A DNA stretch of 64,000 bases from CAWDLX01 sp963753485 (GTDB lineage: Bacteria; Actinomycetota; Actinomycetes; Mycobacteriales; Micromonosporaceae). Every line of letters starts with the position of its first letter. Within the stretch, counting starts at the first letter, position 1. Made by a program: the position numbers and the translations under genes. The stretch lies in the NCBI GenBank assembly GCA_963753485.1, contig CAVWCL010000003.1, positions 744,001-808,000 on the forward strand. The letters run 5' to 3'. Positions 25,165-33,875 of this stretch are shown here, piece by piece. The notes below the pieces were generated by a model that searched no databases, was not told the origin of the DNA, and worked only from the letters and a program-made list of their open reading frames with translations.

Positions 25165-25198
25165 CGGCGCCGTCACCGTTCGAACGGTGACGGCGCCG
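25165..25198. terminator. 34-bp perfect palindrome between mshC end and the AfsR gene
   Basis: A 34-bp perfect dyad is centred on GTTCGAAC (25178-25185), with arms including GGCGCCGTCACC and its complement. It lies 37 bp beyond the mshC stop and 80 bp before the AfsR start. As RNA it would form a very strong hairpin and could end mshC transcription. The perfect symmetry with almost no loop would also fit a protein operator. Confidence 0.55.
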
Positions 25199-25234
25199 GT
25201 CAGACGGCGCGCTGCCCGGACCGGCCCGCACACC

Positions 25235-26485
25235 CTACAGACGTACACCCAGCAGCGTATCGACCCCGGCCGACATCAGCGCCGGCGCCTCGTCGTCGCC
25301 CCCGGCCCCGGCCAGTGCCGACTCACACCACTCGTCGACCGCGGCCAGCGCGGCCGGCGTGTCCAGGTCGTTACGCAGCGCAGCGCGCACCGCCGCCAAC
25401 ACCTCGGCTCCGGGCGGTCCGGCGGTGGCCGCGGCCGCCGCCCGCCAGGTCGCCAGGCGCTGCTCGGCCGCCTTGAGCTGGTCGTCGGTCCACTCCCGAT
25501 CGGTGCGGTACGGGGCCGCGATGAGCGCCAACCGCAGCGCCATCGGATCCACGCCGTCGGCCCGCAGCCGCGAGACGAACTGCAGGTTCCCCCGGGATTT
25601 GGACATCTTCTCGCCGTTGAGCCCGATCATGCCGGCGTGCGCGTAGTGCCGGGCGAACGGCTCGACGCCGGTGAGCACCTCCGCGTGCGCGGCTGAGCAT
25701 TCGTGGTGAGGGTAGATCAGGTCGTTGCCGCCGCCCTGGACGTCGATCACCGGGCCGAGCAGATCCAGCGCGATCACCGCACACTCGATGTGCCAGCCGG
25801 GCCGGCCCGGTCCGAGCGGTCCGCCCTCCCAGGCCGGTTCACCGTCGCGGGCGAGGCGCCAGAGCACCGGATCGAGCGGATCGCGCTTGCCGGGCCGATC
25901 CGGATCACCGCCGCGCGCTGCCGCGAGCACCCGCATCTGCGCCCGGTCCAATCCGGACTCGTACCCGAAGCGAAGGGCCGAGCCGATGTCGAAGTAGACA
26001 TCGGCGGTGGCGTCCGCCACCCGGTACGCCGCGCCCCGGTCGAGCAGCTCGACCACGCGTTCCGCGATCGCCGGGATCGACTCGACCGCGCCCACGAAGT
26101 GCTCCGGCGGCAGGATCCGCAGGGCCTCCATGTCCTCGCGGAACAGCGCGGTCTCCCGCATGCCGAGCACGATCCAGTCCTCGCCGTCGCGGGTGGCCCG
26201 TTCCAGCAGGGGGTCGTCGACGTCGGTGACGTTCTGGACGTACGTGACATCGTGGCCCTGGTCCCGCCAGACCCGGTTGATGAGGTCGAAGGTGAGGTAG
26301 GTCGCCGCGTGGCCCAGATGGGTGGCGTCGTAGGGAGTGATGCCGCACACATACATGCTCCGGCGGCGCTCGCCGCCACCGGTCGGGTAGACGCCGCCGC
26401 GGGCGGTGTCGTAGAGGTTCAGCGGGGCGGAAGCGGAGGTGGAGGCGGGCAGCCGCGGGACGGTTGGGGCGATCCAGGACTGCAT
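25235..26485 (-). CDS. mshC: Mycothiol ligase MshC (cysteine:GlcN-Ins ligase)
   Basis: 416 residues, related to cysteinyl-tRNA synthetase but lacking the tRNA-binding C-terminus. It has the N-terminal MQSWIAPTVPRLP typical of MshC. The HIGH-like HLGH is at 56-59, KMSKS lies in GEKMSKSRGN (about 300), and the zinc ligands are C47 (YVCGITPYD), WHIEC and HHEC. It activates cysteine with ATP and joins it to 1-D-myo-inosityl-2-amino-2-deoxy-alpha-D-glucopyranoside in mycothiol synthesis. A small membrane protein gene lies 23 bp upstream on the same strand and may be cotranscribed. A strong palindrome follows the stop. Confidence 0.97.
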   Translation of the reverse strand: MQSWIAPTVPRLPASTSASAPLNLYDTARGGVYPTGGGERRRSMYVCGITPYDATHLGHAATYLTFDLINRVWRDQGHDVTYVQNVTDVDDPLLERATRDGEDWIVLGMRETALFREDMEALRILPPEHFVGAVESIPAIAERVVELLDRGAAYRVADATADVYFDIGSALRFGYESGLDRAQMRVLAAARGGDPDRPGKRDPLDPVLWRLARDGEPAWEGGPLGPGRPGWHIECAVIALDLLGPVIDVQGGGNDLIYPHHECSAAHAEVLTGVEPFARHYAHAGMIGLNGEKMSKSRGNLQFVSRLRADGVDPMALRLALIAAPYRTDREWTDDQLKAAEQRLATWRAAAAATAGPPGAEVLAAVRAALRNDLDTPAALAAVDEWCESALAGAGGDDEAPALMSAGVDTLLGVRL

Positions 26486-26508
26486 GCCGCCAGCCTAGCC
26501 AGGCTGGA

Positions 26509-26700
26509 TCAGCACGCCCCGACTCGCCGGTTCACCCGCTGGCCGTTCTCGGTCGGCGCCCAGTCCGAACCGTCGCGGCTGTCGGACGCCAGGCCGAGCG
26601 CGGAGGCGAGCGCGAGCACAGCGAAGAAACCCAGCACGAACAGGAACATCACCATGACCAGATCCTTAGTGGAGAAGGTGCCTCCATCTTCGGCGTTCAA
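26509..26700 (-). CDS. Small single-span membrane protein, unknown
   Basis: 63 residues from a TTG start (MNAEDGG); a later in-frame ATG (at VMVMFLF) would leave only a bare membrane segment. One strongly hydrophobic segment (about 15-38, VMVMFLFVLGFFAVLALASALGLA) is followed by a polar tail ending NRRVGAC. No family is recognised. The coding potential is supported by the clean membrane-plus-polar-tail pattern, position just upstream of mshC, and a divergent regulator with an operator-like dyad in the intervening 72 bp. It could be a target of that regulator, but the start codon is uncertain and it may not be a gene. Confidence 0.5.
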   Translation of the reverse strand: MNAEDGGTFSTKDLVMVMFLFVLGFFAVLALASALGLASDSRDGSDWAPTENGQRVNRRVGAC

Positions 26701-26716
26701 TGCCCACCATGGACAG

Positions 26717-26730
26717 TGGCAGTATTGCCA
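26717..26730. promoter_or_regulatory. Putative operator of the AraC/GATase regulator
   Basis: TGGCA-GTAT-TGCCA at 26717-26730 is a perfect 5+4+5 dyad, with another half site, TGCCA, at 26747-26751. It lies between the divergent starts at 26700 and 26773. Such TGGCA/TGCCA dyads fit FtrA-type AraC regulators; control of both genes is inferred. Confidence 0.45.
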
Positions 26731-26772
26731 TACAGCATCGACTTACTGCCAACGAAGGGTTACCGTCATCAC

Positions 26773-27735
26773 ATGGTCAAGCGAGTCGCGGTGATCGCAC
26801 TGCCCAACGTCGCCCCCTTCGAACTCGGCGTGCTCTGCGAGGTGTTCGGCACCGACCGCACCGCCGACGGCTTCCCCGGCTACGACTTCGCCGTCTGCAC
26901 CGCCGACGGTTCGCCGGTACGGACGAGCTCCGGTTTCGACATCACGCCGCACGCCGATCTCGGCCCGGTCGACCGGGCCGATCTGGTTGGGGTGCCGGCC
27001 CACCCGATCGACTGCCCGGTGCCGGCGAGCGTGGTCGCGGCGCTGTGTCGGGCCGCCGGCCGCGGCGCCCACGTGCTCTCGGTCTGCTCCGGTGCCTTCC
27101 TCCTCGGCGAGGCGGGCCTGCTCGACGGGCGGCGCTGCACCACCCACTGGCGCTTCGCCGAGCAGCTGCAGCGCCGCTTCCCAGCCGCGAGGGTCGCCTG
27201 TGACGCCCTCTACGTCGAGGACGGCCCGGTGCTCACCAGCGCCGGCACCGCTGCCGGCATCGACGCCTGCCTGTACCTGGTGCGCCGGCTGCACGGCTCC
27301 GAGGTGGCCAGCCGGCTCGCCCGCCGCATGGTGGTGCCGCCCCATCGCGACGGCGGGCAGACCCAGTACATCGAGGCGCCGATCCCGCCGACCCCGCAAG
27401 CCGCGACCCTGCAGCCGCTGCTCACCTGGGCGATGACCAACCTGCACCGCCGGCTGAGCGTGGACTCGCTGGCCACCCGGGCGCACATGGCGCCGCGGAC
27501 CTTCGCCCGCCGCTTCCGGGCCGAGGTCGGGGTCACCCCGCACGACTGGCTCACCCACCAGCGCCTGCTGCTCGCCCGCCGCCTGCTCGAAGAGACCGAC
27601 CTCGGGGTCGAGTCGGTGGCCAGCCGGGCCGGTTTCGGCGACGCGGCCACGCTGCGCCACCACTTCACCCGCCGGGTCGGGGCGACCCCGCACGCGTACC
27701 GCTCAGCGTTTCGTCACCGCCCGGTGCCGGCCTGA
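26773..27735 (+). CDS. GATase1-like / AraC-family transcriptional regulator (FtrA type)
   Basis: 320 residues from ATG 26773 (MVKRVAVIALPNV); a longer upstream reading crosses mshC antisense. The N-terminal DJ-1/PfpI-like domain (about 1-175) has the nucleophile elbow VLSVCSGAFLLGEAGLLDG and RCTTHW. The C-terminal AraC HTH (about 215-315) has SVDSLATRAHMAPRTFARRF and VASRAGFGDAATLRHHF. These regulators sense small metabolites and activate divergent or adjacent genes. The likely operator lies directly upstream. The nearest divergent target is the small membrane protein and mshC. Confidence 0.93.
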   Translation: MVKRVAVIALPNVAPFELGVLCEVFGTDRTADGFPGYDFAVCTADGSPVRTSSGFDITPHADLGPVDRADLVGVPAHPIDCPVPASVVAALCRAAGRGAHVLSVCSGAFLLGEAGLLDGRRCTTHWRFAEQLQRRFPAARVACDALYVEDGPVLTSAGTAAGIDACLYLVRRLHGSEVASRLARRMVVPPHRDGGQTQYIEAPIPPTPQAATLQPLLTWAMTNLHRRLSVDSLATRAHMAPRTFARRFRAEVGVTPHDWLTHQRLLLARRLLEETDLGVESVASRAGFGDAATLRHHFTRRVGATPHAYRSAFRHRPVPA

Positions 27736-27759
27736 CCCAGTCCCACCCGGGCCGGTGGC

Positions 27760-28584
27760 TCAGATCGGCGGCCAGGGTACGGCCGGCCAGCCGCCGCCCG
27801 GTTCCGGGAAGGTGTCCGCCGCGAGCAGCCGCCGCACCCGGGCCCGGGTCGCGGTCACCTCGGCGGCCGAGACGAGCCCGCGCAACCGGTCGCGGAGCGG
27901 GCCGGAGAGGTCGGCCTGCAGGCAGGCCAACGTTTCCCGCTCCGGCGCCGGCAGCGGCCGGCCGATCCAGCCCCACAGCACGGTGCGCAGCTTGTTCTCG
28001 ACGTGGAAGCAGACTCCGTGGTCCACCCCGTGCAGCCGGCCGGGCTCCGGGTGCAGGACGTGGCCGCCCTTCCGGTCGGCGTTGTTCACCACCACGTCGA
28101 ACAGCGCCATCCGGGCCAGGGCGGCGTCGTCGGCGTGGGCCAGCACGTACGGCCGTCCGGTGTCGTCGCGCGCACCGGCCACCCGCAACCATCCGGGCGG
28201 CAGGTCGTCAGCGGGCACGAAGCCCACCAGCGGGGCCACCTCGTCCGGCTCGTCGATCCAGAGCTGGCAGGCGCCTTCGCCCAGCGGACCGTCGCGCAGC
28301 ACCGTCGGCGGCACCACGCCCCAGCCGAGCGCCTGGGAGACCTCGTACGCGGCCACTTCGCGACCGGCCAGGGTGCCGTCCGGGAAGTCCCACAGCGGCC
28401 GCTCGCCGCGCACCGGCTTGTACACGCACCGGGCGGTCACCCCGTCGAGGGTGAGGAAGGCGCGCAAGGTCGTGTTCGAGGCGTCCAGCAGCCGCCCCTC
28501 CAGCTCCATCTCGCCGTCGGCGAGCAGCCGCAACGCCTGGTCCAGCGGCAGCGCCCGGGTCGGGGTCGCACCTTCGGGCGCCAT
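27760..28584 (-). CDS. SCO1664-family protein (PI3/PI4-kinase-like fold)
   Basis: 274 residues. Family marks are CVYKPVRGERPLWDFPDGTLAGREVAA-type lysine region (about 53-80), the catalytic-loop-like FDVVVNNADRKGGHVL (about 162-177) and GVDHGVCFH (about 186-194, a DFG-like metal-binding position). The fold is kinase-like, but no substrate is established to my knowledge. It is the last gene of a three-gene unit with DUF3090 (7 bp upstream) and a histidine phosphatase, a grouping conserved across actinobacteria including mycobacteria, so the three probably act together. Confidence 0.9.
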   Translation of the reverse strand: MAPEGATPTRALPLDQALRLLADGEMELEGRLLDASNTTLRAFLTLDGVTARCVYKPVRGERPLWDFPDGTLAGREVAAYEVSQALGWGVVPPTVLRDGPLGEGACQLWIDEPDEVAPLVGFVPADDLPPGWLRVAGARDDTGRPYVLAHADDAALARMALFDVVVNNADRKGGHVLHPEPGRLHGVDHGVCFHVENKLRTVLWGWIGRPLPAPERETLACLQADLSGPLRDRLRGLVSAAEVTATRARVRRLLAADTFPEPGGGWPAVPWPPI

Positions 28585-28591
28585 CGCGACC

Positions 28592-29134
28592 TCAGCGACG
28601 GTAGCCGTTGTGGCGCGGGCACAGGTGCCCGGACGGATCCAGCGGTTGACCGCAGAACGGGCACGGCGCCCGTCCGGCGGCCACCACCCGCTTGGCCCGG
28701 GCGATGAACGACCGGGTGGCCGCCGGGGTCAGCCGCACCCGCAGCCGGTCCAGCTTGGCCAGCTCGGCCTCGGTCGGTTCGTCGGACTCGTATTCACCAA
28801 CGGCGATCGCCTCGATGACCACCGTGTCGGAGTCCCCGTCCCAGGCCAAACCGAGCGTGCCGACCCGGAACTCCTCGTCCAGCGGGGTCTCCAGGGGCTC
28901 GTTGTCGTCGCTGGTCGCCAGCATCTCGGGAACCTCGACGCCAAATCGCCGCTGGGCCTCGGCGAGCAGCTCCTCGAGCTTCTCCGCGAGCAGGGTCATC
29001 TGCACCTTCTCCAGCACCACGCTCACCACCCGGCCGCCGCCCCGGGCCTGCAGGAAGAAGGTGCGGTCGCCGGGCGCACCGACGGTGCCGGCGACAAACC
29101 GGTCCGGGGGCTCGAACGCGTGCACCTGGCTCAT
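28592..29134 (-). CDS. DUF3090 family protein
   Basis: 180 residues, starting MSQVHAFEPPDRFVAGTVG, the characteristic DUF3090 opening. It ends in a zinc-ribbon-like cluster, CPFCGQPLDPSGHLCPRHN. The middle contains TFFLQARGGGRVVSVVLEKVQ and acidic loops. Function is unknown. The four-ligand C-terminal knuckle suggests a structural zinc. It lies 7 bp upstream of the SCO1664-family gene and downstream of the phosphatase gene, in the conserved trio. No signal peptide, so it is cytoplasmic. Confidence 0.9.
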   Translation of the reverse strand: MSQVHAFEPPDRFVAGTVGAPGDRTFFLQARGGGRVVSVVLEKVQMTLLAEKLEELLAEAQRRFGVEVPEMLATSDDNEPLETPLDEEFRVGTLGLAWDGDSDTVVIEAIAVGEYESDEPTEAELAKLDRLRVRLTPAATRSFIARAKRVVAAGRAPCPFCGQPLDPSGHLCPRHNGYRR

Positions 29135-29212
29135 CGCCCGCCCTTCCCATGCTGCGCGGCGCTGCCACCTCGCCCGTGGCGTGTCCGGGGTGCGGTCACT
29201 GGTGTCCCAACC

Positions 29213-29929
29213 CTATCCGGCTCCGGTGGCCGTTGCCGAACCAGCGCCGCCGCCGACGGCCGCGTCGGAGTCGGCCCGCCGGGCCCGGCGACGGGTCGAC
29301 CGCCGGCGCGGAACCAGGCCGGACAGGTCACCGCCGACGTCGTTGAGGCGCACCAGGAACGGCCGGCCCGGGGTGTAGCGGACGATGGTGATCGAGCCTG
29401 GATCGACCACCACCCGTTGGAACAGGTCCAGGTGCAGGCCGAGCGCATCGGCGACGATCGCTTTGATCACATCGCCGTGGCTGCACGCCAGCCACAGCGC
29501 GTCCGGACCGTGTTCCCCGCGCACCCGTTCGTCCCAGGACCGGATCGCGCCGACCGCTCGGGCCGACATCGCCGCCAGCGACTCACCGGCCGGGAAGGTG
29601 ACCGCCGACGGGTGGGCCTGCACCACCCGCCACAGTGGATCCTTGGCCAGCGCCTTGAGCGCCTGCCCCTCCCACCGGCCGTAGCCGCACTCGACGAGGG
29701 CCGCGTCCTGGTGGGCCGTCGCCTCCGGCAGCGCGGCCGCCACCGTCTGGCGGCACCGCTTGAGCGGGCTGGTGACCACGGTCGCCAGCGGCAGCGGACG
29801 CAACCGCTCGCCGACCGCTCTCGCCTGGGCCAGGCCCAGCTCATCCAGGCCCACCGCGCTGCGCCCGGCCAGCGTGCCGTTGGTGTTGGAGGTGGTCCGG
29901 CCGTGCCGCAGGAGCAGGACTGTCGCCAC
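29213..29929 (-). CDS. Histidine phosphatase family protein (MSMEG_4193-like)
   Basis: 238 residues from a GTG start. The phosphohistidine motif LLLRHGRTTSN is at about 5-15. The second histidine lies in LACSHGDVIKAI, and the acidic residue in VECGYGRWEGQ. All catalytic residues are therefore present. The C-terminal tail (RRRSTRRRARR) is basic and low in complexity. Members dephosphorylate small phosphorylated metabolites; the substrate is not established. It is the first gene of the trio with DUF3090 and SCO1664-family proteins, and a STAND/TPR gene ends 25 bp upstream. Confidence 0.92.
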   Translation of the reverse strand: MATVLLLRHGRTTSNTNGTLAGRSAVGLDELGLAQARAVGERLRPLPLATVVTSPLKRCRQTVAAALPEATAHQDAALVECGYGRWEGQALKALAKDPLWRVVQAHPSAVTFPAGESLAAMSARAVGAIRSWDERVRGEHGPDALWLACSHGDVIKAIVADALGLHLDLFQRVVVDPGSITIVRYTPGRPFLVRLNDVGGDLSGLVPRRRSTRRRARRADSDAAVGGGAGSATATGAG

Positions 29930-29953
29930 CGGTCGAGCGTACGGTGGATCCGG

Positions 29954-31789
29954 CTACTCCGGCCGGCGACCGGCGACCGGCTGACCCAGCGCCTCCCGGC
30001 AGATGCGCCAGTTGTGGTCGGCCGCGGCCAGTTCGCTCTGGTAGGCGTGCGGGTGCAGCTCGACCAGCTCGCGGTAGATGGCCACGGCCTGACCGGCGGC
30101 GCCCAACGCGGCCGGCCGGCGCCCGGCCCGGGACAGGCAGGCGGAGAGGTTCGTCAGTGACCTCGCCAGGGCCGGGTAGTAGTGGTCCCGGTCGGTCTCC
30201 AGCAGCTCCCGGTAGAGTGCGACCGCCTCATAGGTGACCGTGAGCGCCTCGTCCCGGCTGCCGAGCTGGGCCAGGCAGGAGCCGAGATTGGAGACCGCGC
30301 CGGCGAGGTCGGGCAGGTAGCGGTCGCGGTCGAGCTCGACCAGCTTCCGGAAGGTGTCCACGGCCCGCTCGGTCATCTCCCGGGCGTCGTCCCACCGGCC
30401 GACCTCGGAGTAGCGGGCGCCGAGCGTCAGCGTCTGCCCGGCCCGCTCCTCCTCCCCGTCGGCCGTGTCGAGCAGTCGCCGGGCGAGCACGATCGCGGTC
30501 CGGGTGAGCGAGCGGGTCGGGTAGGAGATCGCCTCGCCCAGCGCCTCCAGGTCGGCCGGGCCGAGCTCGAGTTCGTGGGTCAGCCAGGCCAGCGCCTCGT
30601 CCACCGGGGCGGCCGAGCTGACCGCGCGGCGCATCGCCAGGTGGGCCGGGGTGGGGTCGGTGGCGACCGCGTCCCGGGCGGGCCACACGTCGCGGTGCGC
30701 GTCGATGGTGAGCCGGGCCAAGGTGCTGGTGGTCCGCCGTTCGACGTTGAGCGCCGCCACCATCCAGGAGATCCCGGTGCTGTCGGTGCCGTCGGGGAGG
30801 CGGTCGGCGAGCCAGGCCGGCAGCCGGGGCATCGGTGTCGCGTACTCGCCCATCGTGACGAACAGGCCGTGCCACCACACCGAGAGCCGGGCCAACCGGT
30901 CGGCGGCGCCGGCGGCCAGCGCCGGCACCCGGCGCAGCACGGTTGCCGCGTCGGAGAGCCCGTCGGTGCCGACCACCGCGGCGCCGGCCAGCGCCGAGCG
31001 CAGGGCGGGAGCGGGAGCGCCGGGGCTCATCACCTCAGCGGTGGTCCGCGCCCAGTACCCCTCCTCCTCGAACAGGTCCCGCAGGGCCGAGCGCACTTCG
31101 GCTGGCCCAAGCTGACCGACCCGGGTCGAGAGCGCGACCACCAGCGCCGCCTGGTGCAGCAGCACGGCGGCGCTGACCGGGTCGGCGGAGGCCAGAGTGC
31201 CCACCGCCCGGCCCTTGGCGTCGGGGCTGCCACCCAACTCGCGCAGCGCGAGCGCGCGCGAGCCCGCCGCAGCGGAGACCGACCCGCCGCCCATCACGGT
31301 ACGACCGGCGGCCAGGATCTCCTGTTCGGCCGGGGAAAGGCGGCTGAGCAGGTCGGTCCACCAGGACCCGAACTCGCGGGCCACGATGATCACCCGGATG
31401 CCGGTCGGCCGGCCGCCGTTGGCCACCGTGGTGACCAGCTCGTACATGTCGGCCCGGGTCTCAGCGTCGTCGACCAGGACCAGAGCGTGCCGGCCGTTGC
31501 GGGCGGCGGCGGTGATGGCGTACGCGCCCAGGCCCGGCCGGGCCCAGCCCGCCGGCCAGCGCTCGGCGACCAGGCGGTCGGCCACATCCGTGGCGAGGCG
31601 GGTCTTGCCCACCCCGGCACCGCCCTCGACCAGCCACAAGGGCCGCTCGCCGCGCTGAGCCCACTCGACCATCGCCTCGATGGCCCGCTCGCGCGGATCG
31701 GTGCCGGCCGCCACGCCGACCCGGATCCGGCCCTTGGCCGGCACCGGCACCACGGCCGAGCGCCACGCCAACTGCCTGCCGCTGTCCAC
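29954..31789 (-). CDS. STAND-type NTPase with C-terminal TPR repeats
   Basis: 611 residues from a GTG start. Walker A is GGAGVGKT (56-63). A Walker B-like LVLVDDAE lies at about 100-107, and VIIVAREFGSWW looks like a sensor region. The middle is helical, and the last 170 residues form about four TPRs, with the clear repeat pairs AVDTFRKLVELDRDRYLPDLA / AVALYRELLETDRDHYYPALA (40-residue period). There is no DNA-binding or nuclease head, so any output domain must be another protein. It may be a signal-transduction ATPase. It is inserted between the phosphatase trio and uppP. Confidence 0.85.
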   Translation of the reverse strand: MDSGRQLAWRSAVVPVPAKGRIRVGVAAGTDPRERAIEAMVEWAQRGERPLWLVEGGAGVGKTRLATDVADRLVAERWPAGWARPGLGAYAITAAARNGRHALVLVDDAETRADMYELVTTVANGGRPTGIRVIIVAREFGSWWTDLLSRLSPAEQEILAAGRTVMGGGSVSAAAGSRALALRELGGSPDAKGRAVGTLASADPVSAAVLLHQAALVVALSTRVGQLGPAEVRSALRDLFEEEGYWARTTAEVMSPGAPAPALRSALAGAAVVGTDGLSDAATVLRRVPALAAGAADRLARLSVWWHGLFVTMGEYATPMPRLPAWLADRLPDGTDSTGISWMVAALNVERRTTSTLARLTIDAHRDVWPARDAVATDPTPAHLAMRRAVSSAAPVDEALAWLTHELELGPADLEALGEAISYPTRSLTRTAIVLARRLLDTADGEEERAGQTLTLGARYSEVGRWDDAREMTERAVDTFRKLVELDRDRYLPDLAGAVSNLGSCLAQLGSRDEALTVTYEAVALYRELLETDRDHYYPALARSLTNLSACLSRAGRRPAALGAAGQAVAIYRELVELHPHAYQSELAAADHNWRICREALGQPVAGRRPE

Positions 31790-31848
31790 GCAAAGGATTC
31801 TGCTGCACCCGGTCGTGGACGCAAAGGCTGGGTCGCGTCGGGTGCGCG

Positions 31849-32685
31849 TCAGGTCGCCGAGAGCACCCCGGTGGCGAGCCCGGCGATGAGCAGCAGGCCG
31901 AGCACCACCCGGTACCAGACGAACACGATGATCGAGTGGTGCGACACGTACCGCAGCAGCCAGGCGATCGAGGCGTACGCGACCACGAAGCTGACCACCA
32001 CGCCCACCGCCGTCGGCCCCCAGCCGATGGTGGCGCTCACCTGGTGGCGCACGGTCACCGCCTCAAGCACGCCGGCCGCGGTCAGCGCCGGGATGCCGAG
32101 GAAGAACGCCATCCGGGTCGCGGTGACCCGGTCGAGGTCACGCAGCAGGCCGACCGAGATGGTGGCGCCGGAGCGGGACACCCCGGGCACCAGGGCCGCA
32201 CACTGGGCCACACCGATGATCAGGCCGTCCTTGGCGGTCACGTCCCGCTCGGAGCGCTGCTGGGTGGCCGCGCGCTCGGCGAAGACCATCACCACCGACC
32301 AGCCGAGCAGCCCGGCGGCGACCACCCACAGGCTGCGCAGCGAGCCCTCGATGACGTCCTTGCCCGCCAGGCCGACGACCGCGATCGGGATCGAGCCGAT
32401 GACGACCGCGGTGGCCAACCGCCACTGCGGCTGCTGCCGGGCCTCGGCCCGCACCAGGCCGGTCATGAAGGCGGAGACGATCCGCACGATGTCGCGCCAG
32501 AAGTAGATGATCGCGGCCACGATCGCACCGACCTGGATGATCGCCGTGTACGCGGTCACCGCGGCGTCGTCGACGTGCAGCCCCATCACCGCTTCGGCGA
32601 TGGTCAGGTGTCCGGTCGAGGAGATCGGGAGGTACTCGGTGATTCCCTCGACGATGCCGAGCACGATCGCCTGCCACCACTGCAT
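31849..32685 (-). CDS. uppP: Undecaprenyl-diphosphatase UppP (BacA)
   Basis: 278 residues with eight or so membrane segments. The two family motifs are present: GIVEGITEYLPISSTGHL near residues 10-27 and LVPGVSRSGATI around 165-177, which hold the catalytic Glu, Ser and Arg. The enzyme removes a phosphate from undecaprenyl diphosphate in cell-wall lipid recycling and confers bacitracin tolerance when abundant. It begins three bases after the stop of the upstream LLM gene, so both are probably cotranscribed. The same neighbourhood (phosphatase trio then uppP) occurs in mycobacteria. Confidence 0.97.
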   Translation of the reverse strand: MQWWQAIVLGIVEGITEYLPISSTGHLTIAEAVMGLHVDDAAVTAYTAIIQVGAIVAAIIYFWRDIVRIVSAFMTGLVRAEARQQPQWRLATAVVIGSIPIAVVGLAGKDVIEGSLRSLWVVAAGLLGWSVVMVFAERAATQQRSERDVTAKDGLIIGVAQCAALVPGVSRSGATISVGLLRDLDRVTATRMAFFLGIPALTAAGVLEAVTVRHQVSATIGWGPTAVGVVVSFVVAYASIAWLLRYVSHHSIIVFVWYRVVLGLLLIAGLATGVLSAT

Positions 32686-32688
32686 GAC

Positions 32689-33741
32689 TCACCCACCCAA
32701 TCCGGCGCTCTCGTGGGCCTGTGCGGCCTGGCGCATAAAACCGATCGCCGCCGCCGGGTCGGCCGCGAACAGGCTCAAGGACAGCGTGCTCACCCCGGCC
32801 TCGGCGTAGCGGCGCATGCCGGCGGCGATGCGGTGCGGCGGCCCGAGCAACGAGGTCTGGTCGATGAACTCGAACGGAACCGCCGCCGCCGCGTCCCGCT
32901 GACGCTTCGCCAGGTACAGGTCCTGGACCTCGCGGGCGGCCGCGCCGAAGCCCATCCGGACGGCCAGCCGGTTGTAGAAGTTCTGCTCCCGGCTGCCCAT
33001 GCCGCCGACGTAGAGCGCGGCGTAGTGGCGTACCGGCTCGGCGCAGAGCTGCACATCGTCGCCGATCACCACCGGGACGCTGGCCACCACGTCGAAGCCC
33101 TGCAGGCTCTGGCCGGCCACCGCCCGCCCGGCGGCGACCGCCGCGAGCGCCTCCTCGGCGTACTCGGGCGAGAAGAAGATGGCCAACCAGCCGTCGGCGA
33201 TCTCGCCAGCGAGCTCCAGGTTTTTCGGGCCCACCGCCGCCAGGTAGATCGGCACCTTCTCCCGGTACGGGTGAAAGCCGAGCTTGAGCGCCTTGCCGGG
33301 GCCGTCGGGCAACGGCAGGGTGTAGTACTCCCCCTGGTAGGACACCGTCTGGCGGGCCAAAGCGGTCCGCACGATGTCGACGTACTCCCGGGTACGCTGC
33401 AGCGGCTTGCCGAAGCGGACACCGTGCCAGCCCTCGGAGACCTGTGGGCCGGAGACACCCAACCCGAGGCGGAAGCGCCCCTGGCTGACCGCGTCCAGGG
33501 TGGCGGCGGTCATCGCGGTCATCGCCGGCGTCCGGGCCGGGATCTGCATCACCGCTGTGCCGATGTCGATGTGGTCGGTCTGGCCGGCGATCCAGGCGAG
33601 CACGGTCGGAGAATCCGAGCTGTACGCCTCCGCGGCCCAGACCACGCTGAAGCCCAGGCGCTCGGCCTCCTGCGCCAACGCCAGCTGGTCCGCGGGCGTG
33701 GTCCAGGCGGACTGGTACCCGAGGTTGAGTCCTAACCGCAT
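32689..33741 (-). CDS. LLM-class F420-dependent oxidoreductase
   Basis: 350 residues with a luciferase-like TIM barrel: MRLGLNLGYQSAW, the conserved VVWAAEAYSSDSPTVLAWIAG, IGTAVMQIPARTPAMTAMTAATLD, RFRLGLGVSGPQV and IYLAAVGPKNLELAGEIADGW. These match actinobacterial F420-dependent reductases of the MSMEG/Rv LLM groups. The substrate is not predictable. It is coupled to uppP (3-bp gap) and divergent from the DUF5703 gene. Presence of this family fits an F420-producing actinobacterium. Confidence 0.93.
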   Translation of the reverse strand: MRLGLNLGYQSAWTTPADQLALAQEAERLGFSVVWAAEAYSSDSPTVLAWIAGQTDHIDIGTAVMQIPARTPAMTAMTAATLDAVSQGRFRLGLGVSGPQVSEGWHGVRFGKPLQRTREYVDIVRTALARQTVSYQGEYYTLPLPDGPGKALKLGFHPYREKVPIYLAAVGPKNLELAGEIADGWLAIFFSPEYAEEALAAVAAGRAVAGQSLQGFDVVASVPVVIGDDVQLCAEPVRHYAALYVGGMGSREQNFYNRLAVRMGFGAAAREVQDLYLAKRQRDAAAAVPFEFIDQTSLLGPPHRIAAGMRRYAEAGVSTLSLSLFAADPAAAIGFMRQAAQAHESAGLGG

Positions 33742-33875
33742 GCCTGCCCTTCCTGTGCCGGGAGTCGACCCAGCGTACGGGCCAGGCGCCGCCGGGCGCG
33801 GCCGGGCCGGGCCGGTCGCCGCCGTGGCGGTTTCGCTCCTTGGTCAGCGCCCAACCGATGAGGCACGATGCTGGG

